The translations under genes and the position numbers were made by a program. This document shows, piece by piece, positions 1 through 8,526 of a stretch of DNA of 64,000 nucleotides. This stretch comes from Bacteroidaceae bacterium (GTDB lineage: Bacteria > Bacteroidota > Bacteroidia > Bacteroidales > Bacteroidaceae), in the NCBI GenBank assembly GCA_017546505.1, contig JAFYWV010000020.1, positions 27,334-91,333 on the forward strand. The letters are read 5' to 3'. Below the pieces are notes generated by a model. It had not been told where the DNA came from and did not search any database. It saw nothing but the letters and a program-made list of their open reading frames with translations. Numbering within the stretch: position 1 is the stretch's first letter; each line of letters starts with the position of its first letter.

Positions 1-215
1 ATGCGGCGACGCAGACGGTAGTTGGCCGGGAAGGAGAATCTCTTATACTCATTCCCATAGGTCTCCGTGACGTAGTGGTTCTCGCAGAATATCATTGGGA
101 TGTCTGCGACAAATTCCTCTGCCGGCAGGTTGTATATCAGGTCGGCAAAATAACGTGTTACTCCGCCAAAGCGCTGGAAGGTGAACATCTGTTCGTCATA
201 TAGTATCTTCTTCAT
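1..215 (-). CDS. glycosyltransferase, N-terminal part (runs off the window)
   Basis: The first 71 codons of a minus-strand gene are visible, starting at an ATG one base beyond the stop of the flippase gene at 217. The start reads MKKILYDEQMFTFQRFGG followed by VTRYFADL, the usual opening of GT1/GT4-type glycosyltransferases (an early strand, then a glycine-rich turn and helix). It probably adds a sugar during assembly of a surface polysaccharide; substrate and linkage cannot be read. The 1-base spacing from the flippase indicates one operon. The C-terminal nucleotide-sugar domain lies outside the window. Confidence 0.75.
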   Translation of the reverse strand, partial: MKKILYDEQMFTFQRFGGVTRYFADLIYNLPAEEFVADIPMIFCENHYVTETYGNEYKRFSFPANYRLRRR

Positions 216-216
216 A

Positions 217-1674
217 TCACCAACGGTTTTTTCGTTTGAAAATGAAATTGGTTATCTCTTCTAACTCCTTGCTGCGTGCAACAAATGCCACTCCAATGTA
301 CAGCATTGCGGCGATGACAACTCTTGAAATGAGCAATGTGCCGTTGTTGTCAATAAACCTTGTGAGATGATGTGTTGCTGTCATCACGGCAATGGACGTG
401 AACAGATAGGGCAAAGTGTCGATGAAAAACATCTTCAGGTTGAGTCCAATCTCCTTTTCTGTAAAATGGTGCCATACAAACAACCATAGGGCATTGAATA
501 TACAGTATGCGATAATCATATACTTGATTCCGTAGGAGTGGAGTGCGAGCAACAGTGCCAGTGTCAGCACTCCCTGGATTATGGTGCACCACATAAAAAC
601 AGCAGCCTTGCCACGACTGACAAGCAGGTTCGTGAACATTGACTGCAAGGGCATAAAGGCTCCCCAAATTGCCAATATCTGAAGCATCTGTGCGCTCTCA
701 ATCCACTTGTCGGTTATGACAACAACTATAAGTTCCTTTGAAACCAATGAAAGACCCAACATTAGCGGGAACGCAACGAATGCCGCGAAACGCAGCATCT
801 TGCGGAAGACGCGAAGCTGGCGTTCGCTGTCATCTACCACTTTTGCCAGTGCCGGTTGTGCAACGGCGTTGACCATTCCGTTGACAACCTCGCCACCCAT
901 ATTGAACCACTCGGCCGACTTTACATAGTTGCCGACATCGTGTGGGTAGTATTTACCAAGGATGAATGAGAAGATATTCCAGTTGAACCGCTGGAACAGA
1001 TTGGTGATGAGCAGGCGGTAACTGAATGCAAAAAGGTATTTCAATGGCGCAAAGTTTATTTTGAAACTCGGTCGCCAGGGAGTAAAATACCAGCAAACCA
1101 CACTCCTGACAAGCACGTATACGATGCTTTGTGTCGCAATTCCCCAGTATGAGTAACCGTTCAGGGCAAGGATGATGCCTGTTATTCCGGAGATAGTGAT
1201 GGCAAGTATCAGCGATATCGATTTCTGCTTGACTTTCAGTTCTCTGAACAGATAGGCCGATGGGGCAATGCCGAATCCGGCAACTACAAATCCAAGAAAG
1301 TTGTATCTTGAGAGGTCGATAAGGATGCTTTGGTTGAAGAATTCTGCAATAAGCGGAGCACAAAAATAGAGCCCGGCATACATCAGCAACGAGATGATGA
1401 TATTGAACCAGAAGACTGCATTATAGTCATCGTGTGTCACTGTCTTGCGGTTGGCAATTGCTGCTACAAAGCCGCTGTCCTGCAAGGAGCCGGCAATTGC
1501 TGTGAAAATGGCGAGCATTCCAATGGGACCGTAATCTTCGGGTCCAAGAATGCGTGCCAGATATATGCCGAAGAGAAGGCTCAGCAACTGGCACACGGTA
1601 TTGCTCACGCCGCCCCAAAGCATTCCCTTTGCGACGGTGTGTTTCAGATTATGTGTGTTGTAGCCTTTAGTCAT
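217..1674 (-). CDS. oligosaccharide flippase, Wzx/MOP type
   Basis: A 485-residue, strongly hydrophobic protein with about 12-14 membrane segments and the N-terminal pattern of polysaccharide-export flippases (GGVSNTVCQLLSLLFGIYLA, then RILGPEDYG). Family members move lipid-linked oligosaccharide repeat units across the inner membrane during capsule, O-antigen or exopolysaccharide synthesis. It lies directly upstream of a glycosyltransferase with one base between them, so this is the edge of a polysaccharide locus. Just upstream is a near-copy of its own N-terminal codons (see 1614-1734). Function class is clear; the sugar carried is not. Confidence 0.85.
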   Translation of the reverse strand: MTKGYNTHNLKHTVAKGMLWGGVSNTVCQLLSLLFGIYLARILGPEDYGPIGMLAIFTAIAGSLQDSGFVAAIANRKTVTHDDYNAVFWFNIIISLLMYAGLYFCAPLIAEFFNQSILIDLSRYNFLGFVVAGFGIAPSAYLFRELKVKQKSISLILAITISGITGIILALNGYSYWGIATQSIVYVLVRSVVCWYFTPWRPSFKINFAPLKYLFAFSYRLLITNLFQRFNWNIFSFILGKYYPHDVGNYVKSAEWFNMGGEVVNGMVNAVAQPALAKVVDDSERQLRVFRKMLRFAAFVAFPLMLGLSLVSKELIVVVITDKWIESAQMLQILAIWGAFMPLQSMFTNLLVSRGKAAVFMWCTIIQGVLTLALLLALHSYGIKYMIIAYCIFNALWLFVWHHFTEKEIGLNLKMFFIDTLPYLFTSIAVMTATHHLTRFIDNNGTLLISRVVIAAMLYIGVAFVARSKELEEITNFIFKRKNRW

Positions 1675-1734
1675 TGCTCGATTGCCTTTTGGCCCAAAAC
1701 ATTCCTTTTGCGACGGTGTGTTTCAGATTATGTG
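1614..1734. repeat. 42-bp imperfect direct repeat of the flippase 5' end
   Basis: Positions 1614-1655 (inside the flippase gene) and 1693-1734 (upstream of its start) are the same 42-bp sequence with two mismatches, 79 bp apart. On the minus strand both encode HNLKHTVAKGM. The distal copy is in a different frame from the functional gene. This is either a local tandem duplication or the remnant of a second flippase gene lost by recombination. Confidence 0.85.
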
Positions 1735-1753
1735 CAGAGCCTTCCTTTGCCAT
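1667..1753 (-). pseudogene. 28-codon flippase-like mini-ORF overlapping the flippase start
   Basis: An ATG at 1753 opens a 28-residue ORF whose middle reads AHNLKHTVAKGMFWA, matching flippase residues near 8-20 (HNLKHTVAKGMLWG). It ends in TAA at 1667-1669, just inside the real flippase gene whose ATG is at 1674. It is either a relic of a paralogous flippase or, since the two reading frames overlap by a few bases, a leader peptide coupled to flippase translation. Only the similarity and the overlap are seen; any function is inference. Confidence 0.5.
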
Positions 1754-1780
1754 TGTTTTTTATTTTCCTTGATGTTATGG

Positions 1781-1825
1781 CTGAACGGAGTGAAGAAACC
1801 TTTAAGATTTTTTCGCTCCGCTCAG
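1781..1825. repeat. inverted repeat, terminator-like, downstream of metG
   Basis: CTGAACGGAGTGAAGAAA at 1781-1798 faces TTTTTTCGCTCCGCTCAG ending at 1825; 15 of 18 positions pair, more with G-U pairs. On the metG strand it begins 14 bases after the stop. It resembles the widespread intergenic palindrome built on TTCTGAGCG(A/G)AGCGAA that recurs in many bacterial genomes. It could terminate metG transcription or be a dispersed repeat. Confidence 0.55.
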
Positions 1826-1838
1826 AATTACAGGTGTA

Positions 1839-3896
1839 TTATTTTATTTCGCTGCCGGGTTTTGCAGCGGGTGTAACTGTGAGCAATGAAAGCTTGCCCT
1901 CATTGTCCTCGGCGCTGAGAATCATTCCTTCGCTCACAATGCCGCGCATTGTGCGTGGAGGCAGATTGGCTATGAAGCATACCTGCTTGCCAACAAGCTC
2001 CTCGGGGTTGAAGTGCTTTGCAATGCCCGAGAGTATTGTGCGTGTCTCCAATCCGTCGTCAATCTTGAATTGCAACAGTTTGTCGGCTTTTGGAACTTTG
2101 GTGCATTCAAGCACTGTTCCTACGCGCATATCAAGTTTCATAAAATCATCGAATGTGCATTCGGGGCGAATGGGGTTTGCCTTGTAGTTGGCTGCCTCAT
2201 TCTCTTTCTTTATGCGTTCCAAGCGGTCAAGCTGTGCCTGTATTGTCTCGTCTTCAATCTTCTCGAAGAGCAGGCCCACCTCGCCAAGTCCGTGACCTTC
2301 GGCAAGCAGTGTTGTGCTGCCGAGACTTGCCCACTCGAAGTTCTCAATGTTGAGCATTTGGCGCAGTTTCTTGCTGCTGAACGGCAGGAATGGTTCGAAT
2401 ACGATAGAGAGGTTTGCCACAAGCTGCAACGATAGGTTGAGGATTGTTGCTACGCGGCCGAGGTCGGTCTTTGCCAACTTCCACGGCTCGGTCTCGGCAA
2501 GGTAACGGTTGCCGATGCGTGCAAGCTCCATAGCCTCTTTCTGTGCCTCGCGGAATTTGTACTGGTCGAGCAGGTTCTCCACTCTCTCCTTTACATTCAC
2601 AAATTCGTCAATGATTGCCTTGTCATAGTCGGTGAGTTCACCGCAAGCGGGCACCTTGCCATCGAAATATTTTTTTGTGAGTACCAAAGCGCGGTTTACA
2701 AAGTTTCCGTATACGGCTACCAGCTCATTGTTGTTGCGTGCCTGGAAATCCTTCCAAGTGAAGTTGTTGTCCTTTGTTTCGGGGGCATTGGCTGTGAGTA
2801 CATAGCGCAGCACGTCCTGCTTGCCCGGGAAATCCACAAGGTATTCGTTCAACCACACGGCCCAGTTGCGTGAGGTTGAAATCTTGTCGTCCTCAAGGTT
2901 GAGAAACTCGTTGCTTGGCACGTTGTCCGGCATCACATACTTGCCGTGAGCCTTCATCATTACAGGGAAAATGATGCAGTGGAACACGATATTGTCCTTT
3001 CCGATGAAGTGTACAAGGCGTGTATCCTCGTTCTGCCACCACTGCTCCCAGGTGCCATATTTTTCGGGGGCTTTGTCACACAGCTCCTTTGTGTTGCTGA
3101 TATATCCGATAGGTGCGTCGAACCACACATAGAGCACCTTGCCGTCGGCTCCTTCAACAGGTACGGGTATTCCCCAATCGAGGTCACGTGTCATAGCGCG
3201 TGGCTGCAGGTCCATATCGAGCCAGCTCTTGCACTGTCCATAGACGTTTGGACGCCACTCTTTATGGTTCTCCAGAATCCACTCTTTCAACCATTGCTGG
3301 TACTCATTGAGTGGCAAGTACCAATTCTTTGTCTCCTTGAGTACAGGAGCTTCGCCGGTCTCCTTTGAGCGTGGATTTATTAGCTCGGTAGGTTCAAGTG
3401 CGCGGCCACATCCCTCCTCGCACTGGTTGCCATAAGCCTGTTTGTGGCAGTAGGGGCACTCGCCCACAACATCACGGTCGGTAAGGAACTTTTCGTTCTT
3501 TAAATCGTAGAACTGTTTTGAGGTCTGCTCCACGAGCTTGCCGTCATCATAGAGTTTGCGGAAGAATTCCGATGCGAATTTATGGTGTGTCTCGGATGTT
3601 GTGCGGCTGTATACATCGAACGAAATGCCGAATCCCTCAAAACTCTCCTTGATGATGCCGTGGTAACGGTCAACAACGTCCTGTGGAGTGATACCCTCCT
3701 TGCGGGCACGCTGTGTAACGGGCACGCCGTGCTCGTCGCTTCCGCCGATGAAGAGTACATCCTCGCCCTTGAGACGCAAATAGCGTACGTAGATGTCGGC
3801 AGGTACATACACGCCTGCAAGGTGTCCGATGTGTACAGGGCCGTTTGCGTATGGCAAGGCCGATGTCACAAGTGTTCTTTTGAATTTCTTTTCCAT
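1839..3896 (-). CDS. metG: methionine--tRNA ligase
   Basis: 685 residues, full length for the long MetG form. It charges tRNA-Met with methionine using ATP in the cytoplasm. Class I motifs are present: HIGH at residues 22-25 ([10 protein letters not shown]), the KMSKS equivalent as KISTS ([11 protein letters not shown]), and a zinc-binding Cys segment ([17 protein letters not shown]). The last ~105 residues (from [20 protein letters not shown]) are the EMAP/Arc1p-like tRNA-binding domain that dimerises the enzyme. A TAATTTTG box at 3961-3968 (minus strand) is a candidate -7 promoter element about 65 bases upstream of the ATG. It is a single gene between the flippase and the divergent acyltransferase. 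Confidence 0.97.
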   Translation of the reverse strand: MEKKFKRTLVTSALPYANGPVHIGHLAGVYVPADIYVRYLRLKGEDVLFIGGSDEHGVPVTQRARKEGITPQDVVDRYHGIIKESFEGFGISFDVYSRTTSETHHKFASEFFRKLYDDGKLVEQTSKQFYDLKNEKFLTDRDVVGECPYCHKQAYGNQCEEGCGRALEPTELINPRSKETGEAPVLKETKNWYLPLNEYQQWLKEWILENHKEWRPNVYGQCKSWLDMDLQPRAMTRDLDWGIPVPVEGADGKVLYVWFDAPIGYISNTKELCDKAPEKYGTWEQWWQNEDTRLVHFIGKDNIVFHCIIFPVMMKAHGKYVMPDNVPSNEFLNLEDDKISTSRNWAVWLNEYLVDFPGKQDVLRYVLTANAPETKDNNFTWKDFQARNNNELVAVYGNFVNRALVLTKKYFDGKVPACGELTDYDKAIIDEFVNVKERVENLLDQYKFREAQKEAMELARIGNRYLAETEPWKLAKTDLGRVATILNLSLQLVANLSIVFEPFLPFSSKKLRQMLNIENFEWASLGSTTLLAEGHGLGEVGLLFEKIEDETIQAQLDRLERIKKENEAANYKANPIRPECTFDDFMKLDMRVGTVLECTKVPKADKLLQFKIDDGLETRTILSGIAKHFNPEELVGKQVCFIANLPPRTMRGIVSEGMILSAEDNEGKLSLLTVTPAAKPGSEIK

Positions 3897-4049
3897 ATCT
3901 TTTGTCTTTTTTTTGTTTGTTTTTTGCCGTTACCGGAGACCGGTGTCTCGCGCTAAACGACAAAATTAGTTATTTTATTTTAAAAAGCGGGCAAGCGCGC
4001 GAGAAAAGTGTGCTATTATGTTCGCTTTGGTACATAAACGAGGGCACGT

Positions 4050-4082
4050 TTTGTTAGAGTAATGTAAAAAATGTTATCTTTG
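4050..4082 (+). promoter_or_regulatory. Bacteroidetes-type promoter for the acyltransferase gene
   Basis: TTTG at 4050-4053, 21 bp, then TATCTTTG at 4075-4082, matching the Bacteroidetes sigma-ABfr consensus TTTG/TAnnTTTG. Because this box lies inside the longest possible reading frame (ATG at 4071), translation must begin further down, at 4152. Confidence 0.8.
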
Positions 4083-4151
4083 TTATTTTCTAAAAGTAAG
4101 TCTGTGCTAATTTTGCACAAAACAAGTATTACACACAAAAATAAAAACAGA

Positions 4152-5327
4152 ATGCAAAAAAACACAATTCCATCGGCCGGGTTTGCCGATACAAAACCCC
4201 ACTACGAGTTGCTCGACGGTTTGCGTGGCGTGGCGGCTATTCTTGTGCTTTTCTATCACGTCTTTGAGGGGCTTGCCTTTGCCCGGGCGACGAACGGTGC
4301 CGGCGACGGTCTGATAACCACGCTCAATCACGGGCACATTGCTGTGGATTTTTTCTTTATCCTTTCGGGTTTCGTGATAAGTTATGCCTACGACGACCGT
4401 TGGGCAAAAATGAGTACGTGGCAGTTCTTCAAGCGTCGTCTCGTGCGTCTGCATCCGATGCTTGTAATGGGTGCGCTCATTGGTGTGCTTGCATTTGCCT
4501 TTGTGGGCTTTGAAAAATGGGATGGAGCAACAGCTCCGACAGGTTGGGTGATGGTTGCGATGTTGCTTGCAATGTTTATGATTCCGGCCGTTCCCGGTGT
4601 GCCATACGAGGTGCGTGGAAATGGCGAGATGTTCCCGCTCAACGGCCCGGCCTGGTCGCTCTTCTTTGAGTATATCGGCAATATCCTTTATGCGCTTATT
4701 ATCCGTCGCCTCTCTACAAAAATACTTACAATCTTGGCGGTTGTCTTAGGCTGCCTGCATTCGTGGTTCTTTGTCGGGGATGTGTCGGGGTATGATATGG
4801 TCGGAGTCGGTTGGACAATAGATGAGGTGAACTTTTGGGGTGGGTTGGTACGTATGCTCTTCCCGTTTACGATGGGTATGTTGCTTGCACGTACATTCAA
4901 ACCCTGCAAAGTGAAAGGTGCATTCTGGATATGTAGTGTGATGCTTGTCTTCCTTTTTGCTGCACCATACATTTCACCTTTGAAAAATTCAGACATAAGC
5001 GTCAACAGTCTGTATGAGTTTGTTTGCATTGCCGTTGTGTTTCCGTTTATTGTGTGGCTGGGTGCTTGTGGCGGTGCAGGTGGCTCCTATATGTCAAAAA
5101 TGAGTAAGGCGCTTGGCGATTTGTCCTATCCGCTTTACATTGTTCACTATCCGATAATGTATGTTTTCTATGCTTGGCTCATTGAGAAAAAATATTACAC
5201 GTTGCAGGAGTGTCTGGGCGTTGCAATGCTTGTTGTCTTTTCAAGTATCCTGCTTGCATTTCTTTGTTTGAAGTTGTATGATGAGCCTGTAAGAAGGTGG
5301 CTTACGCGGAAAATGCAAAAGAAATAA
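4152..5327 (+). CDS. acyltransferase 3 family integral membrane protein
   Basis: 391 residues from the ATG at 4152, chosen because an ATG at 4071 falls inside the promoter. It opens with the family signature YELLDGLRGVAAILVLFYHV, whose His in the first membrane helix is the conserved catalytic residue, and has about ten membrane helices, ending in a short basic tail. Members transfer acetyl or other acyl groups from the cytoplasm to sugars, lipids or peptidoglycan outside. The substrate is not evident; the polysaccharide genes at the window start are on the opposite strand beyond metG, so a link is only possible. It is followed by an intrinsic terminator, so it is a single transcription unit. 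Confidence 0.88.
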   Translation: MQKNTIPSAGFADTKPHYELLDGLRGVAAILVLFYHVFEGLAFARATNGAGDGLITTLNHGHIAVDFFFILSGFVISYAYDDRWAKMSTWQFFKRRLVRLHPMLVMGALIGVLAFAFVGFEKWDGATAPTGWVMVAMLLAMFMIPAVPGVPYEVRGNGEMFPLNGPAWSLFFEYIGNILYALIIRRLSTKILTILAVVLGCLHSWFFVGDVSGYDMVGVGWTIDEVNFWGGLVRMLFPFTMGMLLARTFKPCKVKGAFWICSVMLVFLFAAPYISPLKNSDISVNSLYEFVCIAVVFPFIVWLGACGGAGGSYMSKMSKALGDLSYPLYIVHYPIMYVFYAWLIEKKYYTLQECLGVAMLVVFSSILLAFLCLKLYDEPVRRWLTRKMQKK

Positions 5328-5332
5328 AAGTG

Positions 5333-5363
5333 AAAAGAGCGGCTTGAGGGCTGCTCTTTTTTT
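5333..5363 (+). terminator. intrinsic terminator of the acyltransferase gene
   Basis: AAAAGAGC at 5333-5340 pairs perfectly with GCTCTTTT at 5353-5360, extended by two inner pairs, and is followed by a T run (5357-5363). It starts five bases after the stop codon. Confidence 0.85.
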
Positions 5364-5433
5364 GTTATTTATATTTAAAAAGAAGTTTTTAAGTAAAATT
5401 TTAGTTATCTTCGCAATTGTAAAAAATGATAGT

Positions 5434-6189
5434 ATGAAAATAGCTCTTATAGGATATGGAAAGATGGGCAAGACTATTGAGAGGATTGCTCTTGAGAGAG
5501 GACACGAGATTGTATCGATAATTGATGTCCACAATCACGATGATATTAAAGGCGAGGCTTTTGCAAGCGCCGATGTTGCCATTGAATTTACGGCTCCGCA
5601 CGTTGCATACGGCAATTGTATTGAGGCTATGAACGCCGGTGTCAAGGTGGTGAGTGGCAGTACGGGGTGGTTTCAGCAGAACGAGGCCGAGATGCGCGAA
5701 AAATGTGAGAGGGAGGGAAAGACTCTCTTTTGGTCGAGCAACTTCAGTCTTGGCGTGGCAATATTCTCGGCTGTGAACAAGTATCTCGCCCGAATAATGA
5801 GCAATTTCGATAACTACAGGGTCAAGATTGAGGAGACACATCACATTCACAAGCTCGATGCCCCCAGCGGCACGGCGATAACCCTGGCCGAGGGTATTCT
5901 TGAGAACATCGGTCACAAGTTCAATTGGGTGATGGGCGACCTTACCAACCCCGACGGCACTGTGACAAAGGGTGCAGTTCCGCGACCTGCCGAGATTAAG
6001 ATTGATGCAATACGCCGCGACGAGGTGCCCGGTATCCACACCATCACCTACGGCTCGGACGAAGATACCATAACCATCACTCACGATGCTCACAACCGTA
6101 ACGGTTTTGCATTGGGTGCTGTGATTGCGGCAGAGTATACTGTCGGACATAGCGGTTTGCTTGGTATGAAGGATTTGTTGGATTTCTAA
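5434..6189 (+). CDS. dapB: 4-hydroxy-tetrahydrodipicolinate reductase
   Basis: 251 residues from the ATG at 5434; an earlier in-frame ATG at 5344 lies in the preceding terminator and is not used. It reduces the DapA product with NAD(P)H in the diaminopimelate/lysine pathway, supplying peptidoglycan precursor. Visible are the Rossmann glycine motif GYGKMG near the N-terminus and the substrate/catalytic segment ETHHIHKLDAPSGTA with its conserved His-His and Lys. A TATCTTCG box at 5406-5413 is a plausible -7 element. lepB follows 12 bases after the stop, so dapB and lepB are probably co-transcribed. Confidence 0.96.
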   Translation: MKIALIGYGKMGKTIERIALERGHEIVSIIDVHNHDDIKGEAFASADVAIEFTAPHVAYGNCIEAMNAGVKVVSGSTGWFQQNEAEMREKCEREGKTLFWSSNFSLGVAIFSAVNKYLARIMSNFDNYRVKIEETHHIHKLDAPSGTAITLAEGILENIGHKFNWVMGDLTNPDGTVTKGAVPRPAEIKIDAIRRDEVPGIHTITYGSDEDTITITHDAHNRNGFALGAVIAAEYTVGHSGLLGMKDLLDF

Positions 6190-6201
6190 AAACTGTTGCC
6201 T

Positions 6202-7746
6202 ATGGATTTGGAATTTGACTTTTTAGGCAGGACTGTAAAGACAACCCGCAAGGCGCTCATTAAAATGTGTGTATATCTTGCGCTTTATATAGCTTTCCTT
6301 GTTTGGGTGAAAAGTTGGTTGGGCGTGATTGTTATTCCGTTCATAATAGACAATTATACAACACGTCTTGTTCCCTGGAAGTGGTGGAAGGGGTTGAAGA
6401 GCAAGACTGCCCGTGACATTATGAGTTGGGTGGATTCGATTGTGTTTGCTTTGGTAGCGGTCTATTTTGTCCACATATATTTTTTTCAGAATTATGTAAT
6501 CCCAACATCGTCGTTGGAAAAGACGCTGCTTGTGGGTGATTATCTTTTTGTGAGCAAACTGAATTATGGTCCACGTAAACCGCAAACCCCGCTCAGTATG
6601 CCGCTTACACAGCACACAATGCCGGTTGTCGGTGGAAAGAGTTATATCGATGCGGTGCAGTGGGATTATGAACGTGTATCCGGGATTGAGGAGATTGAGC
6701 GTGGGGATATTGTGGTGTTCAACTATCCGGCCGGAGATGTGGCTACCACCAACCCAGCCGTGATTGATGTCCATACAATGTGTTATGCTTATGGTCTTGA
6801 ACTTGACAAACAGGCTCAAGGGGTTGATACTCTGCCTGCAGAGCCGGCATATTCTGCGTATAAAAAGATATATAACGACGGTTTTGAATTCATAAAGTCT
6901 CGTCCGCAGGATTTTGGCGAGGTTGTAAACCGTCCGGTTGACCGTCGTGAAAACTATGTGAAACGTTGTATAGGCTTGCCGGGTGAAGTGCTTGAAATAA
7001 AGGATAAGGCTGTGTTCATTGATGGAAAGGAGATTTCGCAGCAGAACAATGTGCAGTTCAACTACAATGTCGTGTTGATGCGTCAGTTGTCCGAGGAGCA
7101 GCGTCGTGAGCTTGGTATAAGCAAAGATGATTTGGCGGCATTACAGGTTGTGTATCCGCAATATTTGACCGATGACTTGTGCTCGGCACTTGATATATCC
7201 CGCGACCTTGTTGATGCTTTGCGCAAGGCAAACAGGCCTGTGGTTGTGGGGCAGTTGCCGTTGACCGATGATGCCTACAAATCTCTAATGGCCGACAGCC
7301 GTTTGTGTAAAAGTATAAAGATTGCAAATCAGAACTCTACTTTCGGTATATATCCGCTCAATGGCAACAAGGGGTGGAGTGTCGATAATTACGGCCCGGT
7401 GTGGATTCCTAAGCGTGGTGAGAGTGTGAAACTGACACTTGACAATCTTGCCATATATGAGCGTCCTATTGTGGCATACGAGGGTAACACGCTCGATGTC
7501 AAGGATGGAAAGATATATATCAATGGCGTGGAGGCTGACAGCTACACCTTTGGAATGGATTACTATTGGATGATGGGTGACAATCGTCACAATAGCGCGG
7601 ATTCTCGTTGCTGGGGTTTTGTTCCCGAGGATCATATCGTGGGCAAGGCTCTTTTCGTGTGGCTTTCGCTCGACAAGGACCGTGGATGGTTTGATGGCAA
7701 GGTGCGTTGGAAACGTATGCTCCGCGGTGTAGGTTCGTTCAACTGA
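6202..7746 (+). CDS. lepB: signal peptidase I
   Basis: 514 residues from the ATG at 6202 (a TTG six bases upstream is less likely). It cleaves signal peptides from exported proteins at the outer face of the inner membrane. N-terminal membrane segments (about 20-50 and 75-98) precede the catalytic serine motif PTSSLEKTLL (Ser104); the general-base lysine is in NYVKRCIGLPGE (Lys254), and the last box is GDNRHNSADSRCWGFVPEDH. It is much longer than the E. coli enzyme because of large insertions between the catalytic boxes, which is normal for Bacteroidales. It lies in a dapB-lepB-WbqC run. Confidence 0.95.
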   Translation: MDLEFDFLGRTVKTTRKALIKMCVYLALYIAFLVWVKSWLGVIVIPFIIDNYTTRLVPWKWWKGLKSKTARDIMSWVDSIVFALVAVYFVHIYFFQNYVIPTSSLEKTLLVGDYLFVSKLNYGPRKPQTPLSMPLTQHTMPVVGGKSYIDAVQWDYERVSGIEEIERGDIVVFNYPAGDVATTNPAVIDVHTMCYAYGLELDKQAQGVDTLPAEPAYSAYKKIYNDGFEFIKSRPQDFGEVVNRPVDRRENYVKRCIGLPGEVLEIKDKAVFIDGKEISQQNNVQFNYNVVLMRQLSEEQRRELGISKDDLAALQVVYPQYLTDDLCSALDISRDLVDALRKANRPVVVGQLPLTDDAYKSLMADSRLCKSIKIANQNSTFGIYPLNGNKGWSVDNYGPVWIPKRGESVKLTLDNLAIYERPIVAYEGNTLDVKDGKIYINGVEADSYTFGMDYYWMMGDNRHNSADSRCWGFVPEDHIVGKALFVWLSLDKDRGWFDGKVRWKRMLRGVGSFN

Positions 7747-7750
7747 TGTG

Positions 7751-8380
7751 ATGATGAAAATTATTGTTCATCCTCTATATTTTGCACCGGTGCCTCTATA
7801 CGTGCAGTTGTATTCGGCCAAGGCGCTTGTGGTGGACGATGTGTCGCCATTTGTGAAGCAGACCTATCGTAACCGTGCGATGATTGCTGCCGAGAGCGGG
7901 GTGTTGCCGTTGACAATACCTGTTGTCCATAATGGGGGTAGTGTGGCTATGCGTGATGTGCGCATCAGTGAACACGGCAATTGGCGTCATCAGCATTGGA
8001 ATGCCATAGTGAGTGCATACCGCAAGAGTCCTTTTTTTGAGTATTATGCCGATGATTTTGCTCATTTCTACGAGGAACGCGACGGTTTTCTGATGGATTT
8101 CAATCTGCGTCTGCATAGTGTGGTGAGTGAGCTTATTGGTTTGGAGAAACCTGTGGAATTCCTGTCTGATGAGGCTGTTCGTGTCACATCGGCTGTCGAT
8201 TTTCGGGATATTGCCGAGCCAAAAGCTTTGGCGGCATTGAAAGAGGGGCTGTCGCAGCCCTATTATCAAGTGTTTGCGCAGCGCAATGGATTTGCTCAAT
8301 CATTGAGTATTATTGATTTGCTGTTCAATACAGGTCCTGAGGGGCTCTTGGTTCTGCGTGACAGTGCACGCATTGGGTGA
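7751..8380 (+). CDS. WbqC-like family protein
   Basis: About 209 residues; tandem ATGs at 7751 and 7754 are both usable, four to seven bases after lepB. The N-terminal pattern HPLYFAPVPLYVQLY followed by FVKQTYRNRAMI and GVLPLTIPV matches the WbqC family, members of which occur in polysaccharide loci but mostly have no established reaction. Here it sits behind lepB, an arrangement common in Bacteroidales. No membrane segments or signal peptide are seen, so it is probably cytoplasmic. Confidence 0.8.
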   Translation: MMKIIVHPLYFAPVPLYVQLYSAKALVVDDVSPFVKQTYRNRAMIAAESGVLPLTIPVVHNGGSVAMRDVRISEHGNWRHQHWNAIVSAYRKSPFFEYYADDFAHFYEERDGFLMDFNLRLHSVVSELIGLEKPVEFLSDEAVRVTSAVDFRDIAEPKALAALKEGLSQPYYQVFAQRNGFAQSLSIIDLLFNTGPEGLLVLRDSARIG

Positions 8381-8446
8381 TGTGGGGTGTGTGGCCGGTT
8401 GTAAGTGTTTTCGCTCTTCCAAAATAGACAAAAAACGTTGAACTTT

Positions 8447-8478
8447 TTTGATTTCTTCCTTGTCTTGCATTATCTTTG
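8447..8478 (+). promoter_or_regulatory. Bacteroidetes-type promoter for metF
   Basis: TTTG at 8447-8450, 20 bp, then TATCTTTG at 8471-8478: an exact match to the TTTG/TAnnTTTG pattern, 48 bases before the metF ATG. Confidence 0.8.
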
Positions 8479-8526
8479 TATTTGTGATGAAAGGGCTTGT
8501 TGCGTCCTTGTGAAAGAGAAAAAGAT

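Noticed and set aside
1330-2187. Long plus-strand open frame of 285 codons
   Set aside because: It crosses the flippase 5' end and the metG 3' end antisense, contains no recognisable domain, and both opposite-strand genes are certain.
3931-3943. Small hairpin ACCGG-AGA-CCGGT in the metG leader as a T-box or other riboswitch
   Set aside because: Only five base pairs and no conserved T-box or riboswitch core around it.
4071-4151. Upstream start for the acyltransferase adding 27 residues
   Set aside because: The ATG lies inside the promoter's -7 region, and the extra residues are low complexity and unlike the family.
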